Shown here: positions 1-8,884 of the stretch, piece by piece
How the letters are laid out: each line of letters begins with the position of its first letter
How positions within the stretch are numbered: position 1 is the first letter of the stretch
Assembly: GCF_022012295.1 (NCBI RefSeq)
Contig: NZ_JAKLTN010000002.1
Location: 496,001-560,000, forward strand
DNA: 64,000 nt
Direction of reading: 5' to 3'
Source: Dechloromonas hankyongensis
GTDB lineage: Bacteria > Pseudomonadota > Gammaproteobacteria > Burkholderiales > Rhodocyclaceae
Position numbers and translations under genes: made by a program
The notes under the pieces: model-generated
Told to the model about the DNA's origin: nothing
The model's input: the letters and a program-made list of their open reading frames with translations, nothing else
Database searches by the model: none

Positions 1-1569
1 AAGAAGCAGGTGGTGTCGCCGCTGTCGCTGATCGTCACTTCCTTTGCCGCCGTCGACGACGTGCGCAAGACCAAGACCCCGCAATTGGCCATCGACCAGG
101 GCGAAACCGAGCTGCTGCTGCTCGACCTCGGCCAGAACCGCCTGGGCGGCTCGGCGTTGGCCCAGGTCTATAACGCCACCGGCAGCGATGCGCCGGACGT
201 CGACGATCCGGCCAAGCTGAAGGGCCTGTTCGATGCCGTGCAGAAGCTCAACCGCGAAGGCATGCTGCTCGCTTACCACGACCGCTCGGACGGCGGCCTG
301 TTCGTCGCCGCATGCGAAATGGCCTTCGCCAGCCGTCGCGGCGTGTCGCTCGACCTCGACGGCCTGTGCTTCGATGGCGCCGCGCTCGATGTCGACGGTG
401 CCGAGAAGCGCCCGGACCTGCTGGCCGGCCGCGATTTCGAGCACATCGTTCGCGCCCTGTTCAATGAGGAACTCGGCGCACTGATCCAGATCCGCCGTGC
501 CGACCGCGAAAAGGTCACGCCCATTCTGCGTGCCTGCGGCGTGCCTTACCACTTCGTCGGTACGCTCAACGAGTGGGACGAAATCCGCGTCACCCGCAAC
601 GCCAAGCGCGTCCTACGCGAAAAGCGTGTCGATCTGCAGCGCGCCTGGTCGGAAACCAGCTACCAGATGCAAGCCATGCGCGACAACCCGAGCTGCGCGC
701 AGCAGGAATTCGATCGCATCCTCGACGTCGCCGATCCGGGCCTGACGCCGAAGCTGACTTTCGATCCGCAGGAAGATTTCACCAAGGTCTATGCCCAGGT
801 CAGTGGCCGTCCGCGCGTCGCCATCCTGCGCGAGCAGGGCGTCAACAGCCATTACGAAATGGCCGCCGCTTTCGACAAGGCCGGCTTTGCGTCGGTCGAC
901 GTCCATATGAGCGATATCCTGGCCGGCCGCGTCAGCCTCAAGGATTTCAAGGGCCTGGTTGCCTGCGGCGGCTTCTCCTACGGCGACGTGCTTGGCGCCG
1001 GCCTCGGCTGGGCGCGGACCATCCTGATGCACGAAGTCTGCCGCGACGAGTTCGCTGCCTTCTTCAACCGCCCCGACACCTTCGCGTTGGGCGTCTGCAA
1101 CGGCTGCCAGATGATGAGCGCGCTGAAGTCCATCATCCCGGGCGCCGAGCATTGGCCGGCATTCCGTCGCAACAAGGTCGAGCAGTTCGAGGCCCGTTTC
1201 GTGATGACCGAAATCCTGGATTCGCCGTCGATCTTCTTCCGCGGCATGGAGGGTTCGCAAGTGCCCATCGTCGTCTCGCACGGCGAAGGCCGGGCGGTGT
1301 TCGACAATGCTGACGATCAGGCCAAGGTGCTGTCGGCCGTGCGCTACGTCGACAACAAGGGCGAGCCGACCGAAGTCTATCCGTACAACCCGAACGGTTC
1401 GCCGGGCGGTCTGACGGCGGTGACCACGGCCGACGGCCGCTTCACGATCATGATGCCGCACCCGGAGCGTGTCTTCCGTACCGTGCAGATGTCCTGGCAC
1501 CCGGAAAACTGGGGCGAGGATTCGCCGTGGATGCGGATGTTCCGCAACGCCCGGCGCTGGGTGGGCTAA
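1..1569 (+). CDS. purL: Phosphoribosylformylglycinamidine synthase, C-terminal part (5' end outside window)
   Basis: Catalyses the ATP- and glutamine-dependent conversion of FGAR to FGAM, step four of de novo purine synthesis, in the cytosol. The frame is open from base 1, so the gene starts upstream; about 522 of the roughly 1,300 residues of the large proteobacterial PurL are visible. The first half is the end of the second AIRS-like (FGAM synthase) half, with the segment [12 protein letters not shown]. From about base 810 the class I glutamine amidotransferase domain follows: [15 protein letters not shown], the nucleophile Cys near base 1096 in GVCNGCQMM, and the His/Glu pair in MPHPERVF close to the end. 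A strong terminator follows directly. Identification is secure; only the missing 5' part limits it. Confidence 0.97.
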   Translation, partial: KKQVVSPLSLIVTSFAAVDDVRKTKTPQLAIDQGETELLLLDLGQNRLGGSALAQVYNATGSDAPDVDDPAKLKGLFDAVQKLNREGMLLAYHDRSDGGLFVAACEMAFASRRGVSLDLDGLCFDGAALDVDGAEKRPDLLAGRDFEHIVRALFNEELGALIQIRRADREKVTPILRACGVPYHFVGTLNEWDEIRVTRNAKRVLREKRVDLQRAWSETSYQMQAMRDNPSCAQQEFDRILDVADPGLTPKLTFDPQEDFTKVYAQVSGRPRVAILREQGVNSHYEMAAAFDKAGFASVDVHMSDILAGRVSLKDFKGLVACGGFSYGDVLGAGLGWARTILMHEVCRDEFAAFFNRPDTFALGVCNGCQMMSALKSIIPGAEHWPAFRRNKVEQFEARFVMTEILDSPSIFFRGMEGSQVPIVVSHGEGRAVFDNADDQAKVLSAVRYVDNKGEPTEVYPYNPNGSPGGLTAVTTADGRFTIMMPHPERVFRTVQMSWHPENWGEDSPWMRMFRNARRWVG

Positions 1570-1584
1570 GGCCCTCAGTAAGCC

Positions 1585-1620
1585 CCAACAAAAAAGCAGC
1601 CGAGGCTGCTTTTTTGTTGG
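1585..1620. terminator. Intrinsic terminator after purL
   Basis: A perfect 17-bp inverted repeat with a 2-nt centre (GA) carries an A-run on one side and a T-run on the other, so it can act on both strands. It ends transcription of purL and also lies just beyond the stop of the leftward gene at 1653-2000. Confidence 0.9.
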
Positions 1621-1652
1621 ATATCCGCCACAAAGCGGCGGCAATGGTCGGG

Positions 1653-2000
1653 TTACTTACTATCGCAGACGGCGCGGGCGTCGTCGAGGTGGGCAATCAG
1701 GCGATGCGCGGCTTCGTTGAGGTCGGGCAGGAGCAGGTCGGCCGAATCGCCCAGGCCGTTGTTGCTCAGGTCGATGATTTCGTTGGCCAGGGCATGAAAA
1801 TGCCGGTCGGCAGCGAGTAGGGCGGCGAGGACGCTTTTGTTGCCTTCGGCGACTTCCCGGCTCAGCGCGAGTTCCAGCGTGCAGCAGCGATGTTCGGACA
1901 AGGGCATGTCGGCATAGTCGCCTCCGGCGAAGGCATTCAGGAACTGGCGTCGCCACTGGTTGTGCTGACGGATGGCGTAGTCGATGTCGAGACGCTTCAT
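1653..2000 (-). CDS. CZB-like (chemoreceptor zinc-binding) small protein
   Basis: A 115-residue soluble, mostly helical protein. It shows the spacing of a CZB domain: QHNQWR near residue 13 (the HxxW start), a Cys followed by Leu near 40, and a late HFH element (LLAADRHFHALANEI). In CZB domains three His and one Cys bind zinc and the last motif is HxxFH; here the first His of that motif is Asp. Known CZB domains sit at the C-terminus of chemoreceptors or diguanylate cyclases or stand alone. This one stands alone, downstream of the macro-domain gene on the same strand with about 106 bases between. Its start at 2000 follows a GAGAAATG-type stretch. The family call is my reading of the motif pattern and is moderate; a metal-free hemerythrin-like bundle is the alternative. 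Confidence 0.55.
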   Translation of the reverse strand: MKRLDIDYAIRQHNQWRRQFLNAFAGGDYADMPLSEHRCCTLELALSREVAEGNKSVLAALLAADRHFHALANEIIDLSNNGLGDSADLLLPDLNEAAHRLIAHLDDARAVCDSK

Positions 2001-2106
2001 GCGTCATTTCTCCGGGTAAGTGGGTGGCCAAAAGCGGCAAATGCTTTCGACTGAAGCATGGATTATGCCGCAGCAGCCCGCTTGGGCAAAAGGGGCGGCG
2101 TCAAGA

Positions 2107-2664
2107 TTACGCGGCGAACTGCTGGTTCCCGACGAAAACATCGCATTGCTGGCGGTTGAAAAAGACCAGCCGGACCTCCGCGATGCCGGGGTGGAGCGGA
2201 ATTGCCTCGCTCAAGGTGCGGGAGACGATGGTCGCCGCCTCTTCCGCCGGGTAGCCGTATACCCCGGTCGATATCCCCGGGAGTGCCAGGGTGCGCAGGC
2301 CATTCCGGGCGGCCAGTTCGAGCGCGTTGCGATAGCAGGCGGCGAGCAGGGCGGCTTCCTTGCCTGCATGCCGGCCGTAGATCGGTCCCACGGTATGGAT
2401 GACGTAGCGGGCCGGTAGCAGCCCGCCAGTCGTCATCACGACCTCGCCGGTCGGCAGGCCGTCGGGCCACTCGTGCTGGCGGATTTTCCGGCAAGCGTCC
2501 AGTATCGCCGCCCCGCCGCGGCGATGGATCGCCCCATCCACGCCACCGCCGCCGAGTAGGCTGCTGTTGGCGGCATTGACGATGGCGTCGACGGCATGTT
2601 CGGTGAGGTCGCCGACGTAGAGGCGGACTCGGCCATCCAGATACTGCGTGACTTCAGGGGGCAT
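2107..2664 (-). CDS. Macro-domain protein, O-acetyl-ADP-ribose deacetylase type
   Basis: A 185-residue single macro domain that should bind ADP-ribose and hydrolyse O-acetyl-ADP-ribose or mono-ADP-ribosyl groups, as E. coli YmdB does. The hallmark stretch DAIVNAANSSLLGGGGVDG near residues 25-44 forms the ADP-ribose pocket, followed by AIHRRGG and, later, the loop GISTGVYGYP. Length fits the family. It begins at 2664 and is divergent from the rhodanese gene at 2837. The leftward neighbour (1653-2000) may be co-transcribed. The cellular substrate cannot be read from sequence. Confidence 0.93.
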   Translation of the reverse strand: MPPEVTQYLDGRVRLYVGDLTEHAVDAIVNAANSSLLGGGGVDGAIHRRGGAAILDACRKIRQHEWPDGLPTGEVVMTTGGLLPARYVIHTVGPIYGRHAGKEAALLAACYRNALELAARNGLRTLALPGISTGVYGYPAEEAATIVSRTLSEAIPLHPGIAEVRLVFFNRQQCDVFVGNQQFAA

Positions 2665-2836
2665 CGGGCAGTCCTTGCTTGGGAGTGGTAATCAAGCATG
2701 CAAAAAAATCGAACAAATGGCGAGTCCACAAAGAACTAGAAAGCTGTTTCCCTGTCGCCAAAAGTGATTAATCAAATTAATATATAAACATACGCTTATG
2801 TCGGCGTGGGATATCAATAATGAGAGGAGAAACCAT

Positions 2837-3403
2837 ATGTTGAAGAAGCTGCTGCTGGCCGCCGGAATGGCAAGTCTGGCTGTCGGGGCTGTTGCCGAGG
2901 AAAAGGAACTGTTGCGTATCATCGGCGAAGACAAGCAGTTCGTCGTCCAGACCAAGAACGGCCCCTTCGTGATCACCCGCACGATGACGCCCTGCGCCAA
3001 GAACAAGGGCTGGTTGCAGCCCTTGATTCCCGTGCCCGGCGTTCATCCGGTGACCGAGATCGAAATGCTGCACGCGATGAACGACAAGGACTCGATGATC
3101 GTCGACATGCGTGAGCCGGATGACCGCATCAAGGGGACCATTCCGAACTCCTACCATATCCCCTACACGCTGGTTGCCGGCCGTCTGGATGAACTGGGCT
3201 GCGCCAAGAATGCCGGTAAGTGGGATTGCAGCAAGGCGAAGAAAGTCTACGCCTTCTGCAACGGCCCCGTCTGTCCGCAAAGCCCGACGGCCATCACTGC
3301 GATGGTTCGCGACGGCTTTCCGGCCGACCGTATCTACTATTACCGCGGCGGCATGCTCGACTGGGATGCGCTCGGCTTCCCTATCGTCAAGGACGAGTTC
3401 TAG
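2837..3403 (+). CDS. Exported rhodanese-domain protein
   Basis: A 188-residue protein with a Sec signal peptide (MLKKLLLAAGMASLAVGAVA, cleavage probably before EEKEL) and one rhodanese domain over roughly residues 80-185. The active-site loop CNGPVCPQSP carries the presumed catalytic Cys, and DMREPDD and YYRGGMLDW are typical rhodanese landmarks. It should work in the periplasm, moving sulfur or reacting with thiols; the exact substrate is unknown. I chose the ATG at 2837 because GAGAGGAG lies just before it; an upstream in-frame ATG at 2798 would bury the signal peptide. A hairpin follows the stop. Confidence 0.88.
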   Translation: MLKKLLLAAGMASLAVGAVAEEKELLRIIGEDKQFVVQTKNGPFVITRTMTPCAKNKGWLQPLIPVPGVHPVTEIEMLHAMNDKDSMIVDMREPDDRIKGTIPNSYHIPYTLVAGRLDELGCAKNAGKWDCSKAKKVYAFCNGPVCPQSPTAITAMVRDGFPADRIYYYRGGMLDWDALGFPIVKDEF

Positions 3404-3423
3404 ACTCTACGATGACCGAGAGC

Positions 3424-3443
3424 AAGGCGGCTGCGGCCGCCTT
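3424..3443. terminator. Hairpin between rhodanese gene and small leftward gene
   Basis: An 8-bp GC-rich stem (AAGGCGGC/GCCGCCTT) with a TGCG loop, followed by CTTCTTC rather than a clean T-run. It lies between two convergent genes and probably serves both. Confidence 0.6.
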
Positions 3444-3448
3444 CTTCA

Positions 3449-3610
3449 TTACATGCTGACTCGTTGCTTGCGGCGCCAGCAGGCGGGAATGCTCAGTGCC
3501 GAGACATCCACGTGATTGTCGGCAAAGATAGCCTTGGCGCGTGCCAGGCGAGCGTCTTCTTCGGCGGAGATGCCGGCCAGCAGTTCAAACAGTTTCTGAA
3601 TGCGTTCCAT
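3449..3610 (-). CDS. Small hypothetical protein, probably LexA-controlled
   Basis: A 53-residue protein of unknown function: an N-terminal amphipathic helix (MERIQKLFELLAGIS), a charged middle (AEEDARLARAKAIFADNH) and a basic tail (WRRKQR). No signal peptide or membrane segment. The ATG at 3610 is supported by a strong GGAGG eight bases upstream on this strand; longer in-frame extensions upstream lack such a site and would run across the promoter. A LexA box lies 75 bases upstream and is shared with the divergent gene at 3764. I do not recognise the family. Confidence 0.65.
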   Translation of the reverse strand: MERIQKLFELLAGISAEEDARLARAKAIFADNHVDVSALSIPACWRRKQRVSM

Positions 3611-3684
3611 GATGAGACCTCCGAATATGTCAGGGTTACTGTATGAATAGCCAGTTGTCTGGCGGTGGGTGCATAGTAACTGAT

Positions 3685-3706
3685 AACTGTATGGATGTAC
3701 AGTATT
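3685..3706. promoter_or_regulatory. LexA (SOS) box between two divergent small genes
   Basis: The core CTGT-N8-ACAG is exact (CTGT at 3687, ACAG ending at 3702), and the flanks (AA before, TATT after) extend its similarity to the E. coli consensus. On the minus strand, TGTACA and TACTAT elements with a 17-base gap overlap or abut the box and could be the -35/-10 of the 53-residue gene. The same core occurs in front of lexA at 16465-16480 in this window. Confidence 0.8.
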
Positions 3707-3763
3707 GCGTTCGATGTATTCGAAGGTAGGCTTCCAGGGTCCAGACCGACAGAACAAAACACC

Positions 3764-3976
3764 ATGCACCGAGACAAGTCACCCTGGTTGCCCGACGCCG
3801 GCGCCTTCGTCGCCTATCGCGGGCGGAGCAGCAAATCGGAACGCAATGTGCGGGTCATCGCCGAGGCTTCCGGCGGCCGCATGGTGGTCGAGGCCATCGG
3901 CCGGCAGGGCGTCCCGGTCCGGCTGACGGTCAAGCAGGAAAATCTCGTTCCGATGCAGCCCTGCCTGTTTGACTAG
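3764..3976 (+). CDS. Small hypothetical protein, probably LexA-controlled
   Basis: A 70-residue soluble protein rich in beta-prone segments (GAFVAYRGRSSKSERNVRVI, then RMVVEAIGRQGVPVRLTVK), ending QPCLFD. It has no recognisable domain. The ATG at 3764 is used because it lies downstream of the LexA box; the ribosome site is weak. An in-frame ATG at 3695 would lie inside the box. The stop shares a CTAG palindrome with the stop of the convergent DUF2917 gene, so the two genes overlap by four bases. The family is unknown to me; the SOS link is inferred only from the box. Confidence 0.6.
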   Translation: MHRDKSPWLPDAGAFVAYRGRSSKSERNVRVIAEASGGRMVVEAIGRQGVPVRLTVKQENLVPMQPCLFD

Positions 3977-4305
3977 GGCGCGTTTGCAGCCAGCAGATCG
4001 CCAGCCGGCCGGCGCGTGGCGCAAAGTCCGTTGGCCAGACGACCCGACCAGCCTTTCATGATTCGTCCCGATTCGGGATATTCAAGCCGAATCCGCGCCT
4101 GACCGACGCTCTCGATTAGCGTCAGTCGTCCGCTGCCGATCCGGTGGCTTTGCCCGGCGCCCAGGAAAATATCCGCCGGCTCGTTGGCCGTCGTGATCCA
4201 GATAGTTCCGCTGGTGCAATGGACGTGCAATCCAGCTGCACCGGTCACTCTCAGAGGCCTGCTTTCAGACAGGCACAGCTCGCCACCCGTCAGATCGATT
4301 TTCAT
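3973..4305 (-). CDS. DUF2917 domain protein
   Basis: A 110-residue protein whose first 85 residues match the DUF2917 pattern: a compact beta fold with HCTSGTIWITTANEPADIFL, a glycine-rich turn GAGQSHRIGSGR and a final LIESVGQARIRL. Function of the family is unknown. The start at 4305 (MKIDLTGGEL) is chosen because GGAGAG lies six bases before it; an ATG at 4317 would overlap that site. It is divergent from the MocR-type regulator at 4450, and the operator-like palindrome between them suggests that regulator controls it. The C-terminal 25 residues are variable. Confidence 0.75.
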   Translation of the reverse strand: MKIDLTGGELCLSESRPLRVTGAAGLHVHCTSGTIWITTANEPADIFLGAGQSHRIGSGRLTLIESVGQARIRLEYPESGRIMKGWSGRLANGLCATRRPAGDLLAANAP

Positions 4306-4386
4306 CACGCTCTCCATGATTGTTGGATGAACAGTGTAGGCGTGCCGCATTGAGTGATACAGTCACAACAAAGTTAAATTGTGACC

Positions 4387-4416
4387 AATACAGTTTCGAT
4401 TTCGTGAAACTGTATT
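4387..4416. promoter_or_regulatory. Operator-like palindrome between DUF2917 gene and MocR regulator
   Basis: A perfect 11-bp inverted repeat, AATACAGTTTC and GAAACTGTATT, separated by 8 bases. Further half-sites lie nearby: GATACAGTCAC near 4356 and ACTGTATT at 4434-4441, just before the mocR start. The repeated half-sites fit binding by the GntR/MocR protein encoded next door, probably with autoregulation. The orientation (ACAG outward, CTGT inward) is the reverse of a LexA box. Confidence 0.65.
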
Positions 4417-4449
4417 GTCGGTAAAAACACTCTACTGTATTGGTGTGGC

Positions 4450-5880
4450 ATGGCAGATGAACTGTTGCGTTACGAAAAACTGGCCGACGAGCTGGCCGGC
4501 ATGATCGCCGGCGGCGTGCTGAATTACGGCGATCGCCTGCCGTCGGTGCGCCGGCTCGCCCAGGAGCGGCGCCTGTCGGTGAGTACCGTGGTCCAGGCTA
4601 TGCGCCAGCTCGAGAATCGTGGGGTGATCGAGGCGCGTCCGCAATCCGGTTTCTATGTGCGGCGAGCTCGCTCGGTGCATGCTGAGCCGCAGTTGCGGTC
4701 GACACCCGAAACCCCGATGGCGGTCGATATTTCGCAGCGCCTGGTTCGCGTATTGCAGGCCGGTGCCCGGCCGGGCGTTGCACCGCTGGCTGCCGCGCTG
4801 CCGGCTTCCGAACTGTTACCGGTGGCGGCCTTGCACCGGCTCTACGCCGGCGTGGCGCGCCGCCATCCCGGTTTGCTGCGCAGCGGCAGCCACATCAACA
4901 TGGACGACCCGGCGCTGGTGCGCCAGCTGGTGCGGCGTTCCCTGTCCTGGGGCGGGCCGCTGGCGGCCGACGAGTTCGTCATCACCAATTCGTGCACCGA
5001 GGCGCTCGGGCTCTGCCTGCGCGCCGTGACCCGGCCGGGGGATACGGTCGCCGTCGAGTCGCCGGCCTATTACCTGATGCTGCAGTTGCTGGAAACGCTG
5101 GGGCTGCGGGCCCTGGAGATCCCCACCGATCCGCGCACCGGCATGTCGGTCGAGGCGCTCGATCTGGCTACACGCAACGGTGGCGTTGCCGCCTGCCTGC
5201 TGGTCTCGAACGGTAGCAATCCTTTGGGCTGCGTCATGCCGGACGAGCGCAAGCGGCAGCTAGCCAAGCTGACGGCGGCGCGCGGCGTGGCCGTCATCGA
5301 AGACGACATCTATGGCGACCTGCATCTCGGCGACGAGCGGCCCTGGCCGATCAAGGCTTTCGATACGCAGGGCAACGTGATGCTGTGCTCGTCGTTTTCC
5401 AAGAGCCTGTCGCCCGCCTTGCGCATCGGGCTCGTCGCCGCAGGCCATCGGCGGCCGGCAATCGCCTTGCAGAAAACCATCACCAGCGGCGCCACGAATC
5501 CGATTACCCAGCGCGTGCTGGCCGAATACCTGGAGTCCGGCGCCTACGAGCGCCACCTGCGTACGCTGCGCCGGTGTTACGAAAACCAGGTCGAAGCGAT
5601 GCGCATGGCGGTCTGCCAACATTTCCCGGCCGGGACGCGCATCGCCCAGCCGCAGGGCGGTTATGTGTTGTGGGTCGAGTTGCCCGAAGGGATCGATACG
5701 ACAGCGCTCTACGAGCAGGCAATCGCCGAAAACCTGACTTACGTGCCGGGCGACCTGTTTTCTGCCAGTGGCATGTACCGCAATTGCCTGCGCTTGAACT
5801 GCGGCAACCCGCACAGCGCGGAAATCGAGGATGCGGTGAGGCGCCTGGGCATCCTGTTTTCCGCCGCCCAAATCAAATAG
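4450..5880 (+). CDS. MocR-type GntR regulator with aminotransferase domain
   Basis: A 476-residue fusion of an N-terminal winged-helix GntR domain (about residues 1-70, including YGDRLPSVRRLAQERRLSVS) and a class I/II PLP-dependent aminotransferase-like domain (about 100-470). The PLP lysine is in CSSFSKSLSPALRIG, and the cofactor-binding Asp is in VIEDDIYGD. MocR proteins usually act as transcription factors sensing PLP or an amino compound; catalysis is often absent. The palindrome in front of it and the divergent DUF2917 gene point to local regulation. The start at 4450 gives a normal N-terminus (MADELLRYEKLADELAG). The ligand is unknown. Confidence 0.9.
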   Translation: MADELLRYEKLADELAGMIAGGVLNYGDRLPSVRRLAQERRLSVSTVVQAMRQLENRGVIEARPQSGFYVRRARSVHAEPQLRSTPETPMAVDISQRLVRVLQAGARPGVAPLAAALPASELLPVAALHRLYAGVARRHPGLLRSGSHINMDDPALVRQLVRRSLSWGGPLAADEFVITNSCTEALGLCLRAVTRPGDTVAVESPAYYLMLQLLETLGLRALEIPTDPRTGMSVEALDLATRNGGVAACLLVSNGSNPLGCVMPDERKRQLAKLTAARGVAVIEDDIYGDLHLGDERPWPIKAFDTQGNVMLCSSFSKSLSPALRIGLVAAGHRRPAIALQKTITSGATNPITQRVLAEYLESGAYERHLRTLRRCYENQVEAMRMAVCQHFPAGTRIAQPQGGYVLWVELPEGIDTTALYEQAIAENLTYVPGDLFSASGMYRNCLRLNCGNPHSAEIEDAVRRLGILFSAAQIK

Positions 5881-5964
5881 GGCAGGGCAAACTACGGTAT
5901 CATTGCCCCTTTTGGGCAAGCCGCTTTTTGCCTTTCTGAACGCATCCGAAGGATTTTTCTGCTC

Positions 5965-7851
5965 ATGTTCGACGCAGTCCGCAACAACAAAAGAATCGTC
6001 CAGGCTTTCCTTGCGCTGATCACTCTGCCGTTCGCCTTTTTCGGCGTGGATTCCTACATGCGCAATTCCGGAGCCGGCAATGACGTGGCCGTCATCGGCG
6101 ACCTGAAAATCACCCAGCAGCAGTTCCAGCAAACCCTGCGTGAGCAGACGGAAAGGCTGCGCACCCAGATGGGCGCCCAGTTCGACCCCAAGATGCTGGA
6201 CAACCCGGAAGCCCGCAAGGCGATTCTCGATGACCTGATCAATCAGCGCCTGTTGCTGGTCGAGGCCGGCAAGAGCCGCATGTTCGCCGGTGACGAAGCG
6301 GTGCGCCAGATGATAGCTTCGGTCGAGGCCTTCAAGGTCGATGGCAAGTTCTCGAATGAACGCTACGAAATGGCGCTGCGCGGCCAGGGCATGACGCCGC
6401 AGGGCTTCGAGGCACAGCTGCGCCAGGATCTGACCATGCAGCAACTGGCCGGCGCCCTCGGCCAATCCGGCTTCGTTCCGCGCACGGTCAGCGACCGCCT
6501 GCTGGCCCTGCAGACCGAAAAGCGCGAAATCGTCGAGTATCGCCTGAACCTCGACAGCTACCTCGACAAGGTCAAGCTGGCCGACGATGCCGCCAAGAAG
6601 TTCTACGACGAAAATAGCCAGCAATTCCAGACGCCGGAAATGCTGAAGGCCGAGTATGTCGTCCTCTCCATGGAAACCATCGGTGCCCAGCTCACCGTCA
6701 GCGACGCCGAGGTCAAGGCCGCCTACGACAGCCGTAAGGATCGTTTCCAGCAGCCGGAAGAGCGCCGCGCCAGCCATATCCTGATTGCCTCCGAAAAGCT
6801 GGGCAAAGACAAGGCGAAAGCCAAGGCCGAGGAACTGCTCGCCCAGATCCACAAGACGCCGGCCGCTTTCGCCGAACTGGCCAAGAAGAATTCGGACGAT
6901 CCGGGTTCCGCCTCCAAGGGCGGCGATCTCGGCTTCTTCGGCCGCGGCATGATGGTCAAGCCCTTCGAGGACAGCGCCTTTGCACTCAAGGAGGGTGACA
7001 TCTCCGGTGTCGTCGAATCCGACTTCGGCTTCCACATCATCAAGCTGACCGGCATCCACGCCGCCAAGGAAAAGCCGCTGGCCGAAGTTCGCGGCGAGAT
7101 CGAGGCCGAGCTGAAGAAGACCGCCGCTTCGCGCAAGTTTGCCGAAGCCGCTGAAGCCTTCAGCAATACGGTTTACGAGCAGTCCGACAGCCTGGCGCCG
7201 GTCGCCGAGAAGTTCAAGCTGACCGTCAAGCAGACCGACTGGCTGGGCCGCCAGGCTAACCCGGCCAATGGTGTGATGGGGAACGAAAAGGTCATCGCCG
7301 CCCTGTTCTCCGGTGACTCGATCAAGAACAAGCGCAACACCGAAGCGGTCGAGGTGGCTGCCAATACCCTGGTTGCGGCCCGCATTGCTGATTACAAGCC
7401 GACTGCCTTGCAGCCCTTCGATGGCGTCAAGGTTGGTATCGAAACCATGCTGAAGCGCAAGGAAGCCCAGGTGCTGGCGGCCAAGGATGGCGCTGAAAAG
7501 CTCGAAGCTCTCAAGAAGGGCGACGACAAGTTGACCTGGGGCGCTGCCAAGACGGTTTCCCGCATCGATTACAAAGCCGTTTCGCCCGTCGAAGCGCAGG
7601 CCGTTTTCCGCATCGAAACCGGCAAGCTGCCGGCCTATACCGGCGTCGAACTGCCGGGCAGCGGTTACGCTCTGGTCAAGCTGAACAAGGTCGTGGCCGG
7701 CGACAAGATGGACGAGGCGACCCGCAAGGGCATGCTGCAGCAGCTCAATACCATGCTGGCCAAGGAAGAGGTTCAGTCCTACCTGGCGGCCCTGCGTTCG
7801 CGCTACAAGGTCGAGATCAACCAGGCCGCGCTGGAAGCCAAGGAAAAGTAA
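5965..7851 (+). CDS. ppiD: Periplasmic peptidyl-prolyl cis-trans isomerase PpiD
   Basis: A 628-residue membrane-anchored foldase of the SurA/PpiD type that assists folding of proteins leaving the Sec translocon. It has a short cytoplasmic start, one membrane anchor ([19 protein letters not shown], about residues 11-29), a SurA-like N-terminal chaperone domain (about 30-220) and a parvulin domain (about 255-370) with [28 protein letters not shown] and FGFHIIKL. The C-terminal part is a second, more divergent region ending in a Lys/Glu-rich helix. Length matches E. coli PpiD (623). It stands alone between the mocR gene and a strong terminator. Confidence 0.94.
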   Translation: MFDAVRNNKRIVQAFLALITLPFAFFGVDSYMRNSGAGNDVAVIGDLKITQQQFQQTLREQTERLRTQMGAQFDPKMLDNPEARKAILDDLINQRLLLVEAGKSRMFAGDEAVRQMIASVEAFKVDGKFSNERYEMALRGQGMTPQGFEAQLRQDLTMQQLAGALGQSGFVPRTVSDRLLALQTEKREIVEYRLNLDSYLDKVKLADDAAKKFYDENSQQFQTPEMLKAEYVVLSMETIGAQLTVSDAEVKAAYDSRKDRFQQPEERRASHILIASEKLGKDKAKAKAEELLAQIHKTPAAFAELAKKNSDDPGSASKGGDLGFFGRGMMVKPFEDSAFALKEGDISGVVESDFGFHIIKLTGIHAAKEKPLAEVRGEIEAELKKTAASRKFAEAAEAFSNTVYEQSDSLAPVAEKFKLTVKQTDWLGRQANPANGVMGNEKVIAALFSGDSIKNKRNTEAVEVAANTLVAARIADYKPTALQPFDGVKVGIETMLKRKEAQVLAAKDGAEKLEALKKGDDKLTWGAAKTVSRIDYKAVSPVEAQAVFRIETGKLPAYTGVELPGSGYALVKLNKVVAGDKMDEATRKGMLQQLNTMLAKEEVQSYLAALRSRYKVEINQAALEAKEK

Positions 7852-7870
7852 GCGGCTTCGCTGCCAAGGC

Positions 7871-7896
7871 AAAAAGCGGGCTGCGGCCCGCTTTTT
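7871..7896 (+). terminator. Intrinsic terminator after ppiD
   Basis: An 11-bp stem AAAAAGCGGGC/GCCCGCTTTTT with a TGCG loop and a T-run, 20 bases beyond the ppiD stop. Confidence 0.92.
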
Positions 7897-7926
7897 TGTT
7901 GTGCAGAATTCCTGTGCCGGGAAAGA

Positions 7927-7956
7927 AAAACGCCGATCGGTTTCGATCGGCGTTTT
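7927..7956. terminator. Intrinsic terminator after fabI (works leftward, possibly both ways)
   Basis: A 13-bp stem AAAACGCCGATCG/CGATCGGCGTTTT with a GTTT loop. With A-runs and T-runs on opposite sides it can end leftward transcription from fabI and back up the ppiD terminator. Confidence 0.88.
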
Positions 7957-7984
7957 GCTGTACAGCGGGCTGTGTGGCTGTGGC

Positions 7985-8782
7985 TCAGGCCGGCAGCGGG
8001 TCCGCGTTGCCCAGGGCGGTGGTGTTCATGCCGCCATCGACGTACATGATTTCGCCGGTGATGCCGCTGGCCAGGTCGGACAGCATGAAGGCGGCGGCAT
8101 TGCCGACTTCATCGATGGTCACGTTGCGACGCAGCGGGGCATTGTGCGAGTTGTAGGCGAGCAGCTTGCCGAAGTTGCCGATGCCGGAAGCGGCAAGGGT
8201 CTTGATCGGACCGGCCGAAATGGCGTTGGCGCGGATACCTTCAGGGCCGAGGCAGAAGGCCAGGTAACGGGTCGCCGCTTCCAGGCTGGCCTTGGCCAGG
8301 CCCATGGTGTTGTAGTTCGGCATGGTGCGCTCGGCGCCCAGGTAGGACAGGGCGAGCAGCGAAGCCTTGCGGCCCTGCATCAGCGGGCGGGCACCCTTGG
8401 CCAGCGCGGCATAGCTGTAGGACGAAACGTCGTGTGCGATGCGGAAGGCGTCGCGGGAGATGCCGTTCAGGAAATCGCCTTCGATGGCTTCGGTCGGGGC
8501 GTAGGCGATGGAGTGGACCAGGCCGTCAAGACCGTCCCAGCGCTTGCCGAGTTCGACGAAGAGGTTGTCGATCTGCTCGTCGCTGCTGACGTCGACCGGA
8601 ATGGTGATGTCGCTGCCGAATTCGGAGGCAAACTTCTTGATGCGGTCTTCGAAGCGCTCGTTCTGGTAGGTGAAGGCGAGTTGGGCGCCTTCGCGGTGGC
8701 AGGCCTTGGCGATGCCGTAGGCGATGGAATGCTTGGACAGCAGTCCGGTAATCAGAATCTTCTTGTCGGCGAGAAAGCCCAT
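7985..8782 (-). CDS. fabI: Enoyl-[acyl-carrier-protein] reductase (NADH)
   Basis: A 265-residue SDR-fold enzyme that reduces trans-2-enoyl-ACP in the last step of each fatty acid elongation cycle. The N-terminus [19 protein letters not shown] is the FabI nucleotide-binding region, with Ser-Ile-Ala-Tyr typical of the family. The catalytic Tyr-x6-Lys occurs in [20 protein letters not shown], followed by [14 protein letters not shown]. Length equals that of E. coli FabI plus a few residues. It is monocistronic: a terminator follows, and upstream a TATAAT-like -10 lies near 8816-8821 on this strand. The target of triclosan-type inhibitors in other bacteria. Confidence 0.96.
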   Translation of the reverse strand: MGFLADKKILITGLLSKHSIAYGIAKACHREGAQLAFTYQNERFEDRIKKFASEFGSDITIPVDVSSDEQIDNLFVELGKRWDGLDGLVHSIAYAPTEAIEGDFLNGISRDAFRIAHDVSSYSYAALAKGARPLMQGRKASLLALSYLGAERTMPNYNTMGLAKASLEAATRYLAFCLGPEGIRANAISAGPIKTLAASGIGNFGKLLAYNSHNAPLRRNVTIDEVGNAAAFMLSDLASGITGEIMYVDGGMNTTALGNADPLPA

Positions 8783-8884
8783 GTGTTGTTCTCCCTAGGG
8801 GGGTTAAGCCCGAGGATTATAAACCGATAAGCCACAATTCCACGTCATCTTGGACGAGAACTGTGGCGTCTCGGAAGTTGACGA

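Noticed and set aside
4340..4445. ACAG/CTGT half-sites that could be LexA boxes in front of the MocR gene
   Set aside because: None has the CTGT-N8-ACAG order; they are inverted relative to LexA and better explained as MocR operators.
5900..5925. TTGCCC/GGGCAA hairpin after the MocR gene
   Set aside because: Only a 6-bp stem and no T-run; not enough for a terminator.
5260..7872. An 870-residue open frame on the minus strand opposite ppiD
   Set aside because: It is the antisense shadow of ppiD and part of mocR; its translation is low-complexity (rich in L, G, Q and R) and has no domain or ribosome site, whereas the plus-strand products are clear family members.
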